Shown one piece after another: positions 1 through 10,066 of a stretch of 64,000 nucleotides of DNA; the first letter of the stretch is position 1; each line of letters opens with the position of its first letter. Source of the DNA: an uncultured Opitutaceae bacterium (GTDB taxonomy: Bacteria > Verrucomicrobiota > Verrucomicrobiia > Opitutales > Opitutaceae); contig CAIWXW010000109.1 of the NCBI GenBank assembly GCA_903916755.1, positions 51,092 to 115,091 of the forward strand, written 5' to 3'. The notes beneath the pieces are model-generated. The model worked only from the letters and a program-made list of their open reading frames with translations, did no database searches and was not told the origin of the DNA. Made by a program: the position numbers and the translations under genes.

Positions 1-843
1 CAACTCGTGCATCTGCCGGACATACTCGGCCCGGGCCACCACGGAAGCCGCGGCCACCACGGGGTCCTCCTCGGCCTTGGTCCGCATCCGCAGCTCGAAG
101 TTCTTCTGGCCCTTCTTGGCCAGTTCGCGCTGGACCAGGGGCTGCTCGCTGAACTGGTCGAGGAGGCCCCACGGCACCGGGATCTGGGCCAGGGCCTGCG
201 AGACCGCCGTGGCGTGCAGCCAGCCCAGGAGCCGGTTCAGGCTGGCCCCCTTCTTCGCCATGAGCTCGTTGTACTTGGTCATCCCGCAAAGGCAGGTCCG
301 GACCGCGACACCCGGCGTGTCGCGGATCATCCGGTCGAACTTCATGATCTGGGGCTCGGCGATCTTCTTCGAGTCCTTCACGCCCGCCGCGATCCACTGC
401 TCGATCGCCGGCTTGCCGGCGATCACCGTGGCGGCCACGACCGGGCCAAAGAAGTCGCCCTTGCCGCTTTCGTCCAAGCCCGCGTGGGACTCGAACCAGT
501 CGGGATGGAGCACCTCGTCGTAGCCGAGCTTCGGCGCCAGCGTGATCTCGGGCTCGAGGGTGTCGCGCACGAACTCCTCGGTGCCTTTTCCCGCCACGAC
601 CACCTTGCCGCTGATATAGGCCGTCAGATTGGTCTTCAGGTGGTCGGCCTTGAAGGCATAGCGCGCATACGCGACCTCGAAGGGCGTCCAACCCCGCTCC
701 TGGAGTATCCCCTGCAGCTTCTGCATCTGGGCGTCGTCCAATTTCACAGTGTAGGAGGAAAGCTTCTTCGGCTTATCCTCTTCGGCGGTTTTCTTCGGGA
801 TCGGCAAGCCGAGCAGAACCGCAAAATGGCCGAAAAAAGGCAA
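1..843 (-). CDS. rnhC: Ribonuclease HIII (3' end beyond window)
   Basis: RNase HIII removes RNA from RNA-DNA hybrids in the cytoplasm. Reading the minus strand gives an N-terminal TBP-like substrate-binding segment (KKLSSYTVKLDDAQ onward) followed by the RNase H core with the acidic motif LDESGKGDFFGPVVAA, then KDSKKI and FELRMRTKAEEDPVVAAASV, all characteristic of the HII/HIII family; the N-terminal domain points to HIII. The C-terminus runs off the left edge. No ATG lies in frame near the expected start. I placed it at a TTG (841-843), but the in-frame GTG inside YTVKL is possible. An ATG one frame away at 851-853 would join this frame if the T6 run at 832-837 lost one T, so the start is uncertain. 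It is divergent from mutY. Confidence 0.85.
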   Translation of the reverse strand, partial: MPFFGHFAVLLGLPIPKKTAEEDKPKKLSSYTVKLDDAQMQKLQGILQERGWTPFEVAYARYAFKADHLKTNLTAYISGKVVVAGKGTEEFVRDTLEPEITLAPKLGYDEVLHPDWFESHAGLDESGKGDFFGPVVAATVIAGKPAIEQWIAAGVKDSKKIAEPQIMKFDRMIRDTPGVAVRTCLCGMTKYNELMAKKGASLNRLLGWLHATAVSQALAQIPVPWGLLDQFSEQPLVQRELAKKGQKNFELRMRTKAEEDPVVAAASVVARAEYVRQMHEL

Positions 844-906
844 TTTTATCCATGCCGGGGAGCCGGAGCCGCAAATACCTTGCGCCGCCCGCGCGTCTTC
901 GCGGCC

Positions 907-1959
907 ATGGAGGGGATGCCGCATTCCGCTGAAGACCTCCTCGCGCGCCGGACCCCATTCCAGGAGGCGCTGGCGGCGTGGTACCGGCGCGAGGCGCGGG
1001 TGCTCCCCTGGCGGACCGCGCCCTCGCTCTACAAGACCGTGGTCAGCGAATTCATGCTCCAGCAGACGCAGGTGAAGACCGTTCTCCCCTACTTCGCCCG
1101 CTGGCACCAGGCCCTGCCGGATTTCGGGGCCCTGGCGGCGGCGCCCGAAGCAGTGGTCCTCAAGCTTTGGGAGGGACTCGGATACTATTCGCGCGCGCGC
1201 AATCTGCGGCGGCTGGCGCAGGTCCTGGTCGCCCTCCCGGAAATTCCGCGCACGACGGCCGGCTGGCTGGCCCTGCCGGGCGTCGGTCCCTATACCGCCG
1301 CCGCCGTGACCAGCATCGGGTTCGGGCTGCCGGCCGCCTGCGTGGATGGGAACGTCGTCCGGATCCTCGCCCGGCTGACGGCCGACCACCGGGAATTCCG
1401 GGACAGCGCCACCGCGGCCAAGGCCTTCGCGCCCCTCGCCCAGCAACTCGTGCCGGCTCGCGGCGCGGGCGACCACAACCAGGCGATGATGGAGCTCGGC
1501 GCCACCGTCTGCGTCCGCCAGAATCCCCTCTGCGACCGCTGCCCGGTCTTCCGCTTCTGCGCAGCCGGCCGGGCGGGAAAGCCCGAGGCGTATCCGCGCC
1601 TGGCCACCCGCCCGATTGAGAAACAGACCGTGGTGCGCATCTGGTGCGAGTCGAAGGGCGCCCTGCTGCTGCACCGGGCGCAGGCCGGCGCTCGCCGGCT
1701 CGCCGGGCAGCACGAGCTGCCCACCGCCGAGCAGGCGGGGCTCGTCCCCGCCGCCATCGCGCAAGGCCCGCTCCTGGCCCGGAAGAAACGGGCGATCACG
1801 CGGTTTCAGATCGTTGAATCCATCCACCGGGCGGCCCCGCCGCGCCGCCTCCCTCCGGATCTGATCTGGGCCCCGCTGGGCGAATTGGACCAGTTGGTGC
1901 TCTCCGGCCCCCATCGGCGCTGGATCGGGGAAATCCTGCGGCGGCCGGCGCGCGACTAG
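907..1959 (+). CDS. mutY: A/G-specific adenine DNA glycosylase
   Basis: MutY excises adenine mispaired with 8-oxoguanine or guanine (base excision repair). The protein of about 350 residues shows the catalytic-Glu motif SEFMLQQTQV (about residue 47), the helix-hairpin-helix LPGVGPYTAAAV, the catalytic-Asp region VDGNVVRILAR and a 4Fe-4S cluster loop with C-x6-C-x2-C-x5-C spacing (CVRQNPLCDRCPVFRFC). A degenerate NUDIX-like C-terminal region follows. Two in-frame ATGs (907, 916) are possible; the longer open frame upstream to position 7 is antisense to rnhC and not real. The stop codon overlaps by 4 bp the convergent TIM-barrel gene. Confidence 0.95.
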   Translation: MEGMPHSAEDLLARRTPFQEALAAWYRREARVLPWRTAPSLYKTVVSEFMLQQTQVKTVLPYFARWHQALPDFGALAAAPEAVVLKLWEGLGYYSRARNLRRLAQVLVALPEIPRTTAGWLALPGVGPYTAAAVTSIGFGLPAACVDGNVVRILARLTADHREFRDSATAAKAFAPLAQQLVPARGAGDHNQAMMELGATVCVRQNPLCDRCPVFRFCAAGRAGKPEAYPRLATRPIEKQTVVRIWCESKGALLLHRAQAGARRLAGQHELPTAEQAGLVPAAIAQGPLLARKKRAITRFQIVESIHRAAPPRRLPPDLIWAPLGELDQLVLSGPHRRWIGEILRRPARD

Positions 1960-2909
1960 ATAAGCCCGCGCTGGCGCATCAGCTCCTCGAGCCGTTCCTT
2001 GGAAAGGCGGAGGTCGTCGGCCGTGGTCCGCGGGCCGAGTTCGAGGATCAGCAGGTGGTAGGGCCGCCAGAATTCGCTGATCATCGCGAAGTCGACCCGA
2101 CCCGAGCCGATGGGCTGGTGGTCGCTGCCCGCGGCGTTGACGTCGTGCAGGTGGAAGCCGAGGAGCCGGCCGGCGTTGTCGGTCAGCTGCTTGCGCTGAT
2201 CCAGGAGGCCCAGGTCCTGCTTGATCTCGGCATGGCCGGTATCGTGCCAATAGCCCGCCGGCGCGCCCGCGGGCAACCCCGCCAGGAATTCCGGAAAGTC
2301 GGCATCAACGGGGAGCTCCTCGAACTTTTCGCGGTTCTCAAACCCGAGCATGATTTTCTTCTCGGCCGCGTAGCCCAAGACCTTGTTCACGCTATCCCGG
2401 GTGTTCTGCCAGGAGCGGCCCATCCGCCGCCGCAGCTTGGCCACCGCCTTCTGGAGCAGCGCGTCGTATTTCTTGTCCCCCTTCCGGGCGGCGCCCGGGT
2501 TCGCCTGCAGGTAGGCCTGGAGGCGGCGAACCGGATTAAACCAGAGGAAAAAGGTGCTCCCCAGGTGGCAGACCACCACGCGGGCCTTTACCTGCGCGCC
2601 AAAGTCGATGGTCCGCTTGGTCTGCAGGTACCACTGCTCCCGTTCGGTCGAATCCACCGCCGAGGGCTCGTAGAGGTTGGGCGCCGCCTGGGTGACGCCG
2701 GCCGGCAGCGGGCAGAAATTGTGGACCGAACTGATCTGGATCAGCCCCTCCTCAACCGCCTTTAAGATACCGGGCACCAATGTGATGCGTATCCCATGGC
2801 TCAGCTCGATATGGGTGAAACCCAGGGCCGCCATTTCCTCCACCATGGCAAATCCGTCGGTATGCCGGTGGGAACACCAGGCCGTGGACAGCGCCAACGT
2901 CGGTTTCAT
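1956..2909 (-). CDS. Sugar phosphate isomerase/epimerase-like TIM-barrel protein
   Basis: This 317-residue protein belongs to the xylose-isomerase-like TIM barrel (AP endonuclease 2) superfamily. It starts MKPTLALSTAWCSHRHTDG, has the barrel-strand motif GFTHIELSH, and carries probable metal ligands in VVVCHLGS, LGFENREKFEE, YWHDTGHAE and LGFHLHDVNAAG. Family members isomerise or epimerise sugars or inositol derivatives; the substrate here cannot be told. It lies 30 nt beyond the rpsU terminator on the same strand, leaving almost no room for a separate promoter. Confidence 0.75.
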   Translation of the reverse strand: MKPTLALSTAWCSHRHTDGFAMVEEMAALGFTHIELSHGIRITLVPGILKAVEEGLIQISSVHNFCPLPAGVTQAAPNLYEPSAVDSTEREQWYLQTKRTIDFGAQVKARVVVCHLGSTFFLWFNPVRRLQAYLQANPGAARKGDKKYDALLQKAVAKLRRRMGRSWQNTRDSVNKVLGYAAEKKIMLGFENREKFEELPVDADFPEFLAGLPAGAPAGYWHDTGHAEIKQDLGLLDQRKQLTDNAGRLLGFHLHDVNAAGSDHQPIGSGRVDFAMISEFWRPYHLLILELGPRTTADDLRLSKERLEELMRQRGLI

Positions 2910-2940
2910 AGACGCTAAAGCCTGAAAAACAATTGGTTAT

Positions 2941-2974
2941 AAAAAAACGCGGCTCGAATTATTCGGGCCGCGTT
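2941..2974 (-). terminator. Rho-independent terminator of rpsU
   Basis: The arms AACGCGGC (2946-2953) and GCCGCGTT (2967-2974) are perfectly complementary, with an additional CGAA/TTCG pairing inside the loop. On the minus strand the hairpin is followed by a run of seven T (2941-2947), the classic intrinsic terminator, 25 nt after the rpsU stop. Confidence 0.85.
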
Positions 2975-2998
2975 CGGAAAATGGACGATCTGGGGCGC

Positions 2999-3196
2999 TC
3001 AGCTTTCGTAGCGGCGGCGCAGCATGGCGGTGAAGGCCATGACCTTATCCTTGCGGCGGCGCTTCTCGCACGGCTTCTCAAAGTAGCGCTTGGCGCGCGT
3101 GCCTTTGATGATGTTCTCGCGATCGAGCTTCTTCTTCATGCGGCGAAGCGCGCGGTCGATGGGCTCGTTCTTACGGATCTTGAGTTCGATGGACAT
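2999..3196 (-). CDS. rpsU: 30S ribosomal protein bS21
   Basis: This 65-residue, highly basic protein matches bS21 over its whole length: N-terminal MSIELKIRKNEPIDRALRR, then the KRRRKDKV basic block and the C-terminal tail. bS21 sits near the anti-Shine-Dalgarno region of the small subunit and aids initiation. The start was set at the ATG at 3194-3196 because this gives the family's usual N-terminus; an upstream in-frame extension (MTRAIPEG...) is not family-like. It is monocistronic or read-limited, with a strong terminator downstream. The gene is divergent from dnaE. Confidence 0.93.
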   Translation of the reverse strand: MSIELKIRKNEPIDRALRRMKKKLDRENIIKGTRAKRYFEKPCEKRRRKDKVMAFTAMLRRRYES

Positions 3197-3396
3197 AGGG
3201 CGGCAGACGTTAGTGAAAAATGAAGGGTGGATTAGGCCCTCCGGAATCGCCCGCGTCAATGGGAATTTGGCGGCTCCCGGTTGCTTCCGACCGGCACCCC
3301 GCTTCCCTAGCCTCCGCCGTGGCTCCTCCGCCCGCCGGCCGGCTGATTGGCTATTGCCAACCGGCGCGGGGCCCTTGGCAATAAACGCGCCCGCCC

Positions 3397-6300
3397 TTGC
3401 CTGCCCCCGACCAAAATTTCGTCCATCTGCACGTCCACAGCGACTATAGCCTGCTGGATGGGGCCTGCCGCATCGACCGGCTGATGGACCGGGCGGCGCA
3501 GCTGGGCATGAAGGCCCTGGCGCTGACGGACCACGGCAACCTCTATGGGGCGATCGAGTTCTACGGGGCCGCGAAGGCCAAGGGGCTGAAGCCGCTGATC
3601 GGCTGCGAGCTCTACCTGGTGGAAGGCTCCCGGCTCGAGCGCCACGGCCGCTCAGACGAGGGCAAGAGCATCTTTCACCTGGGCATGATCGCCCGCAATC
3701 TCGAGGGGTATCAGAATCTGCTGAAGCTGGTCTCGGACGCCCACCTCCGGGGCTTTTACTACAAGCCCCGGACGGATTTTCCGACCCTGGCGAAGCACGC
3801 CAAGGGCCTGATTGGATTCACCGGCTGCCTGGCGTCGCTCGTGCCCCAGCATCTGCTGCATGACCGCCTGCCCGAGGCGCGCGAGGCGATGGGCCGCTTC
3901 GTCGACATCTTCGGCCGCGAGAACTACTTCGTCGAGATCCAGGACCACGGGATTCCGGAACAGCGGAAGATCATCCCGGGGCTGCTCAAGCTGGCCGAGG
4001 AATTCCAGCTGAAGGTCATCTGCTCGAACGACGTCCACTACGTGCACAACTGCGACGCCGGCCCGCACGACGCGATGCTCTGCATCCAGACCGGCGCCAA
4101 GATCGAGGATGAGAAGCGGATGCGCTTCGACGGCTCGCAATTCTACCTGAAGTCGCGCGACGAGATGGCCCAGGTCTTCGCCGAGCTCCCGGAATCGGTC
4201 GTCAACACCCAGGCGGTGGCCGAGATGTGCGAACTGGCGATCCCCTTCCCCAAGGGGAGCGAGCGCTATCCGAAATATCCCCTGCCGCCGGAGGTCACGA
4301 CGGACCGCGCCGGCTACCTGCACGAGCTCTGCGTCGCGGGCCTCAAGCGCCGCTACGGGGTCGACTATGCGACGCCGGCCGCCTTCGCCGATCCGGCGCT
4401 CGCGCGGACCCTGGTCGAGCGGCTCGACTATGAATTGTCGGTCATCGGGAAGACCGGGTTCATCGACTATTTCCTCGTGGTCTGGGACTTCATCGCCTGG
4501 GCCAAGAACCAGGGCATCCCCGTCGGGCCCGGCCGCGGCTCGGGCGCCGGCTGCATCGTCGCGTACCTTCTCGGGATCACCAATCTCGACCCGTTGCGCT
4601 TCAAGCTGCTCTTCGAGCGCTTCCTTAATCCCGAGCGCGTCTCGCCGCCCGACTTCGACATCGACTTCTGCATGCGGCGCCGCAGCCGGGTGATCGACTA
4701 CGTCCGCCAGAAATACGGCAATGACTGCGTCGCGAACATCATCACCTATGGCACCCTGGGGGCCAAGATGGTGATCCGCGACGTCTCGCGGGTCCACAAC
4801 CTGCCCTACGCCGAGGCCGACCGGCTGGCGAAGATGATCCCGGACGAGCTGAACATCTCGCTCACGGACGCGCAGAAAAAATCGACCGAGCTGCGGGAGG
4901 AGGTGGAGAAAAATCCGGTCGCGCGGAAGATCTTCGACCAGGCTCTGGTCCTCGAGGGCATGGTGCGCAACACCGGCAAGCACGCCGCGGGCATCCTGAT
5001 CACCGACCGGCCCCTCGACGAATTCGTGCCGCTGACGCTGCAGGAGGGCGACGTCACCGTGCAGTTCGACATGAACGCGGTGGGCAAGCTCGGCCTGCTG
5101 AAGATGGACTTTCTCGGGCTGAAGACCCTGACCGTCATCTCGGACGCGACCGACAACATCCGGCTGACGGCGGACCCGCAGTTCGACCTGGAGACGGTCC
5201 CGTTCGACGACGCGCGGACCTATGCCCTGCTCAACACCGGCCGGACCACCGGCGTGTTCCAGCTGGAATCAAGCGGCATGCAGGCCCTTTGCCGGCAGAT
5301 CAGCCTCGCCACCATTGACGAGATCGTCGCCCTGATCGCGCTCTACCGCCCGGGACCGATGGAATGGATCCCCGACTACATCCGCGGCAAGAAGGATCCC
5401 TCCACGGTCAAATTTCCGCATCCGCTCCTCGAGGAGGTGTGCCGCGAGACCTACGGCGTGATGGTCTACCAGGAGCAGGTCATGGAGGCGGCGAAGATCA
5501 TCGCCGGCTATACCCTCGGCGGCGCGGACATGCTCCGCAAGGCCATGGGCAAGAAGGACGCCGAGGCGATGGCGCGGGAGCGGATCAACTTCGTCGAGGG
5601 GGCCAAGCGGGTGAACAATCTCGACGAGAAGACCGCCAACTCCGTCTTCGACATCCTGAACAAGTTCGCGGGCTATGGCTTCAACAAGGCCCACTCGGCC
5701 GCGTATGCCGTCCTCAGCTACCAGACGGGCTACCTCAAGGCGAACTACCCCGTCCAGTTCATGGCGGCCATGCTCTCGAGCGAGCTGGGGAATTCCGAAA
5801 AGGTGGCGCACTTCATCGCCGAGTGCGAGGCGATGGGCCTGCGCGTCCTCGGGCCGGACGTGAACGAGTCCGGCGAAAACTTCACCCCGGTGGCGAAGCG
5901 CGACGACACCCCGGCGCCGGGCACCATCCGCTTCGGCCTCGCCGGCATCAAGGGCGTCGGCGAGCAGGCCGCGCAGCGGATTCTGGCCGAACGCGAGGCC
6001 GGCGGGCCCTACCGCCACTTCCACGATTTCCTGCTCCGGGCCGACGCGCGGGCCATCAACAAGCGCGTGGTCGAAAATCTCGTGGCCGCGGGCGCGTTTG
6101 ATTTCAGCGGGGGCCCCGCGCGAGGAGCTGTTTGCCCAGGTCGACGCCGCCCTTTCCGCCCTGGGCGAACTGCAGCGCAAATATCCGGGCCTGCGCAAGG
6201 AGGCGGCGGGCGCCCCCAAGGCGGAAGCAGCCGCGGAAACCATGCTCTTCGATCTCGGCGCGGAGGCGGGGGCCGCCGCGGTGCCCGAGCGCGCCGTCCT

Positions 6301-7156
6301 GGCGGCCGAGTTTGCGGATCTCCTGCGGCATACCCGGCGCCCCGCTGCCGCCGTCGTCACGGCCAACGGTCGCCACGACGAGCACGCGGTTTTGGATTTC
6401 GGCACGGCCCATGCCGCCAAGCCCAGCCCGGGCTCGGCCAAGGGCGCCGCGCCCGCCGAGCGCCGGCTGACCGCGGCCAACCGGCTGCAGTACGAGAAGG
6501 AGCTGCTGGGCTTCTACGTCTCCGGCCATCCCCTCCACGCGTTCGGCGGATTGACCGACGCCCTCGACACCTTCCCGGCGGCGGAACTTCTGCTCCAGCC
6601 CGACCGCACGGAGTTCCGCCTCTGCGGGATCCCGGGCGAACTCGCCAAAAAGCTGTCGAAGAAGGACAACCGCCCCTGGGTCGCCTTCAATCTCGCGACC
6701 CTGAAGTCGACGGTGGCGCTGAATCTCTTTGCCGACGCCTTTGCCGCCTATGGACCCAACCTGGCGGAAAACGTCCCGGTGGTCGTCCTGGGGAACATCA
6801 TCGCCGGTTCCGACGGCGCGCGCCTCAACGTCAAGGAATGCTATGCCCTGGAGCCGGCCGTGCCGGGCCTCATGCGCAAGGTGACCTGGATCCTGCGCCC
6901 GGAGCACCCCGAGGCGCCGGATTTCCTGCGGCTGATGCGCGAGGCGATCAACCGCCATCCGGGCGAGAGCCAGGTGGAATTCGCCTTCGCGTTCCCGGAC
7001 CGGGCGACGCCGGTGGCGGAGGCGAGCACCGCCCTCGGCTGGCGGGTGACCGCGGCGACCTTCCAGGAGCTGCAGGGGCATCCCGCCCTGGCGGGCGTGA
7101 CGGTCGAGCCGAAGAAGCTCGAACTGAAGCAGGACCGCCGCTGGAGCCGAAAATGA
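3397..7156 (+). CDS. dnaE: DNA polymerase III subunit alpha, split by a one-base frameshift
   Basis: This is the replicative polymerase catalytic subunit. It starts at a TTG that gives the family-typical beginning with the PHP motif HLHVHSDYS. The polymerase palm carries PDFDIDF (about residues 418-424, two catalytic Asp) and [12 protein letters not shown] (third Asp, about 570). A tandem helix-hairpin-helix region (IKGVGEQAA) follows, and an OB fold near [18 protein letters not shown]. The frame used from 3397 is lost at a G5 run (6109-6113): residues up to AFDFSG are in one frame and [14 protein letters not shown] onward in the +2 frame (open from 6098). Removing one G restores one continuous protein of about 1252 residues, a normal DnaE length. 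The stop TGA overlaps the ATG of the next gene (ATGA). The frame beyond the shift happens to stay open into that gene, giving a false 1514-residue fusion. Confidence 0.93.
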
Positions 7157-7941
7157 AACCGGCGCCGGCGAAGATCTCGCGGGAGACCGTCCGCGCCGAC
7201 TTCAACGACCCCGCCACGGTCATCCATTACGCGCGGGCCGCGCACACGTTGGGGCTTTGGGCCTCCGAGCGGATACTGATCCAGCAGTTTTTCCCGTCGA
7301 CCGAGCTGCACCTGCTCGAGGCCGGGTGCGGCGCCGGCCGCGTCGCGCTGGCCCTCTGGCAGCTGGGCTACCGCCGGCTGACCGCCTTCGATTTTGCCGA
7401 GGAACTGCTCGACCAGGCCCGCAGCCTGGCCGCCGAGCGGGGCGCCGGCGCCATCCGTTTCCTCCATGCCGACGCCACCTGCCTCGAGGCCGGACCCGAG
7501 CGGCCCGATCCGCCCGCCGGGGGCTTCGACGGGGCCCTGTTCCTGTTCAACGGGCTGATGCAGATCCCCGGGCGCGAGCAGCGCCGCGCCGCGCTGCGCG
7601 AGCTGCACCGCTGCTGCCGGACGGAAGCCCCGCTGCTCTTCACGACCCACGACCGCACATCCTCCGCCCTCGAGCGCAAGCTCTGGATTATGGAGGCGCG
7701 CCGCTGGGCGGACGGCACGCAGGACCCGCGGTTGCTGGAGTTCGGCGACCGGTACTTCTCGGACGAGACCGGGAACACCTTCATGCATCTGCCCGTGCGC
7801 TCGGAGATCCTCGCGGACCTCGCGGCCACGGGCTGGCGGTACGCCTTCGACGCGATGCGACGCGAAATCGCGGTGGAATCCGCCGCGGTCCGGGATTTCT
7901 CCGACGAGAACCGCTTCTGGGTCGCACGGCGCGCGGGCTAG
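7153..7941 (+). CDS. Class I SAM-dependent methyltransferase
   Basis: This protein of 262 residues has the Rossmann SAM-binding motif [13 protein letters not shown] (about residue 55), motif II with an acidic loop ([15 protein letters not shown]) and a post-motif IV region [16 protein letters not shown], typical of Methyltransf_25/11-type enzymes. The substrate cannot be inferred. It overlaps dnaE by ATGA, so it is probably translationally coupled to it. Its frame is the same as that of the 5' part of dnaE, so careless calling fuses the two. A DNA repair or replication role is not supported. Confidence 0.8.
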   Translation: MKPAPAKISRETVRADFNDPATVIHYARAAHTLGLWASERILIQQFFPSTELHLLEAGCGAGRVALALWQLGYRRLTAFDFAEELLDQARSLAAERGAGAIRFLHADATCLEAGPERPDPPAGGFDGALFLFNGLMQIPGREQRRAALRELHRCCRTEAPLLFTTHDRTSSALERKLWIMEARRWADGTQDPRLLEFGDRYFSDETGNTFMHLPVRSEILADLAATGWRYAFDAMRREIAVESAAVRDFSDENRFWVARRAG

Positions 7942-8126
7942 GCGGGGGGGTGGCCGTCGGAGCCCAGCCCAAGACCGGCACCGCATCCGGCCGCGCCGGC
8001 GGCACCCGCCCCCCTCCGCCTCGGACCGCCCCCCTGAGCTAACCTGTTTCCGCCCATAGGGCTAGCCCCCCAGCCCGGCGGCGGGAGCCCGGCCGTCCCA
8101 TTCTTGCCATCCCCCGGAGATGCTCT

Positions 8127-8984
8127 ATGCTCCGCCCTCCGATGTTTGCCGACCTCACCGACCGCCAATGGCTGTGGCTAGCTGCGGCGTGCTATCTAGC
8201 CGGCTTCCTCCGCGGCACAGCCGCGATCCTGCGCGGGGAGCGGCCGTCCGGCGGCATGATGTATGGCATCATCGGCCTCGCCTATGTTCTGCAATTCCTC
8301 GGCCTGTACCTGCGCGGACGGACGGACGGCGGTTGCCCCCTGGGCAATGCCTTCGAGATCCTGCAATTCGTGGCCTGGTCGGCGATCACGCTCTATCTCG
8401 TGGTCGGCGTGACGTTCCGTTCCAGTCTGCTGGGCTTCCTGACCGCGGGGCTGGCGGCCGTGCTCACCCTCGCCTCCCTCGCCGTCCCGGCCTGGGACGC
8501 GACCCGCCACGCCCACATCTTCGGCCACAACCCCTGGATCGAGCTGCATGCCGCGATCGCCCTTTTCAGCTACGGGGTTTTCGGGCTGCTGGCCCTCACC
8601 TCGCTGCTTTTCCTGCTGCGCCATTATTCGCTCAAATCGAAGCACCTCGACGGCTGGTTCACCCTGCTTCCCTCCATCGTGGATATCGACCACATCGGCC
8701 TGCGGCTGCTCACGGTGGGCGTCGCGCTCCTGAGCGCCTCGCTCGCGGTGGGAACCGTCTATTGGCTGCGCGACACCGGCACGGTCGACCGGGGCACCCT
8801 CTTCGTCACGGTGGCCGTATGGGCCGCCTACGCGCTGGCCCTCGGCCTGCGGCTGGGCGGGCGGCTGCGGGCCAAGCGCTTTGCCTGGACCTGCCTCGCC
8901 CTTTTTGTCGCGGCGCTCCTCTCCATCGGTCCGGTGAACGCCAGCCGCCATCCGCCCCTCGCCACCCAGGAGGCCCCTCGATGA
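8127..8984 (+). CDS. hemX: HemX/CcsA-like membrane protein
   Basis: This integral membrane protein of about 285 residues has around eight hydrophobic segments and belongs to the cytochrome c assembly (CcsA/ResC/HemX) superfamily. Histidines lie in GHNPWIELHA and IDHIGLRL. It lacks the tryptophan-rich WGxYWxWD heme-handling motif of true CcsA, and it sits directly upstream of hemA with an ATGA overlap, as hemX does in many bacteria. It therefore probably affects HemA abundance or heme handling rather than cytochrome c ligation. The alternative start MFADLTDRQW is at 8142. Confidence 0.7.
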   Translation: MLRPPMFADLTDRQWLWLAAACYLAGFLRGTAAILRGERPSGGMMYGIIGLAYVLQFLGLYLRGRTDGGCPLGNAFEILQFVAWSAITLYLVVGVTFRSSLLGFLTAGLAAVLTLASLAVPAWDATRHAHIFGHNPWIELHAAIALFSYGVFGLLALTSLLFLLRHYSLKSKHLDGWFTLLPSIVDIDHIGLRLLTVGVALLSASLAVGTVYWLRDTGTVDRGTLFVTVAVWAAYALALGLRLGGRLRAKRFAWTCLALFVAALLSIGPVNASRHPPLATQEAPR

Positions 8985-10066
8985 GCGGCCTGGGCCTGTT
9001 CCTGATCGGGGCGACCCATCACACCGCGCCCCTGGAGGTGCGGGAGAAGCTCGCGCTCGATCCCGCCGGCGAGGCCGCGCTCGGCGCCGAGCTGGCCGGA
9101 CTCGGGGACCTGCGGGAATTCGCGGTCCTCAGCACCTGCAACCGGGTGGAGTTCTATGGCGTGGCGGCCGAGCCCGGCGCGGCCGGGCGGGTCCAGGCGG
9201 CCTTCTGCGCCCGGCAGCAGTTCGCGCCCGCCGACTTCGAGAAATTTAGGCTGAGCCTGGATGGCCGCGAGGCGGTCCAGCACCTTTTCGAGGTGTCCGC
9301 CGGGCTCGATTCCCAGATGCTGGGCGAAACCGAGATCTTCGGCCAGGTGAAGGCGGCGTACGCCGCCGCCCAGGCCCGCGGCACGACCAGCGCCCTCCTC
9401 AACCGGATTTTCCAAAAGGCCTTCCAGGCCGCGAAGCACGTGCGGAGCCATACGGCGATCACCGTGGGCCAGGTCAGCGTCGCCAACGTGGCCGTCGACC
9501 TCGCCCAGAACATCTTCGGCGACCTGGCCCAGGCCCGCATCCTGGTCCTTGGAGCCGGCGAGATCGGCGAAAAGACCGCCCGCGCCTTCCAGAGCCGGGG
9601 CGCCGGAACCCTCACCGTTTCGAGCCGCACCGGCGAGCGCGCCATGGACCTGGCGGCCCGGCTGGGCGGCAGCGCCCTTCCCTTCGAGCAGCGCGAGACC
9701 CGGCTGGCGGAATTCGACATCGTGGTCTGCTCGACCGCCGCCCCGCACACCGTGCTCTCGCGGGCGGCGGCCGTGGCCGCGATGCGGCGCCGGCCGACGC
9801 GCCCCCTGTTCTTCATCGACCTGGCCCTGCCGCGCGACGTGGATCCCGCCGTGGCCGCGATCGACAATGTCTTCTGCTATGATCTCGACGATCTCGCCGG
9901 CATTGCCGAAAAAAACCGGGTGGCCCGCGCCGCGGAAATCACCCGCTGCCGGACGCTTCTGACCGAGCGGGCCGACAGTCTGTGGCGCCAGGTCGAGCCC
10001 CTGCTGGCGGCCGATCGCGGCCCCGCGGGGGCGCCCGCCCTCCGGCCGACCCGGCATCCCGCCTAG
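8981..10066 (+). CDS. hemA: Glutamyl-tRNA reductase, short form
   Basis: HemA makes glutamate-1-semialdehyde from Glu-tRNA, the first step of tetrapyrrole (heme) synthesis. The sequence shows [15 protein letters not shown], the catalytic-Cys motif [22 protein letters not shown], and the NADPH-binding [16 protein letters not shown]. At 361 residues it is much shorter than the roughly 420 of E. coli-type enzymes: the C-terminal dimerisation domain is largely absent, as I recall for Chlamydia-type HemA. It is coupled to hemX by an ATGA overlap, and its stop overlaps the convergent histidine kinase by 4 bp. Confidence 0.93.
   Translation: MSGLGLFLIGATHHTAPLEVREKLALDPAGEAALGAELAGLGDLREFAVLSTCNRVEFYGVAAEPGAAGRVQAAFCARQQFAPADFEKFRLSLDGREAVQHLFEVSAGLDSQMLGETEIFGQVKAAYAAAQARGTTSALLNRIFQKAFQAAKHVRSHTAITVGQVSVANVAVDLAQNIFGDLAQARILVLGAGEIGEKTARAFQSRGAGTLTVSSRTGERAMDLAARLGGSALPFEQRETRLAEFDIVVCSTAAPHTVLSRAAAVAAMRRRPTRPLFFIDLALPRDVDPAVAAIDNVFCYDLDDLAGIAEKNRVARAAEITRCRTLLTERADSLWRQVEPLLAADRGPAGAPALRPTRHPA

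Noticed and set aside
7..906. An N-terminal extension of MutY
   Set aside because: This stretch is antisense to RNase HIII, which has all family motifs.
3397..7941. A 1514-residue fusion of DnaE and a methyltransferase
   Set aside because: The frame from 6110 to 7152 encodes Arg/Gly/Pro-rich noise, while the +2 frame continues DnaE with normal domains; the open frame is an accident of high GC.
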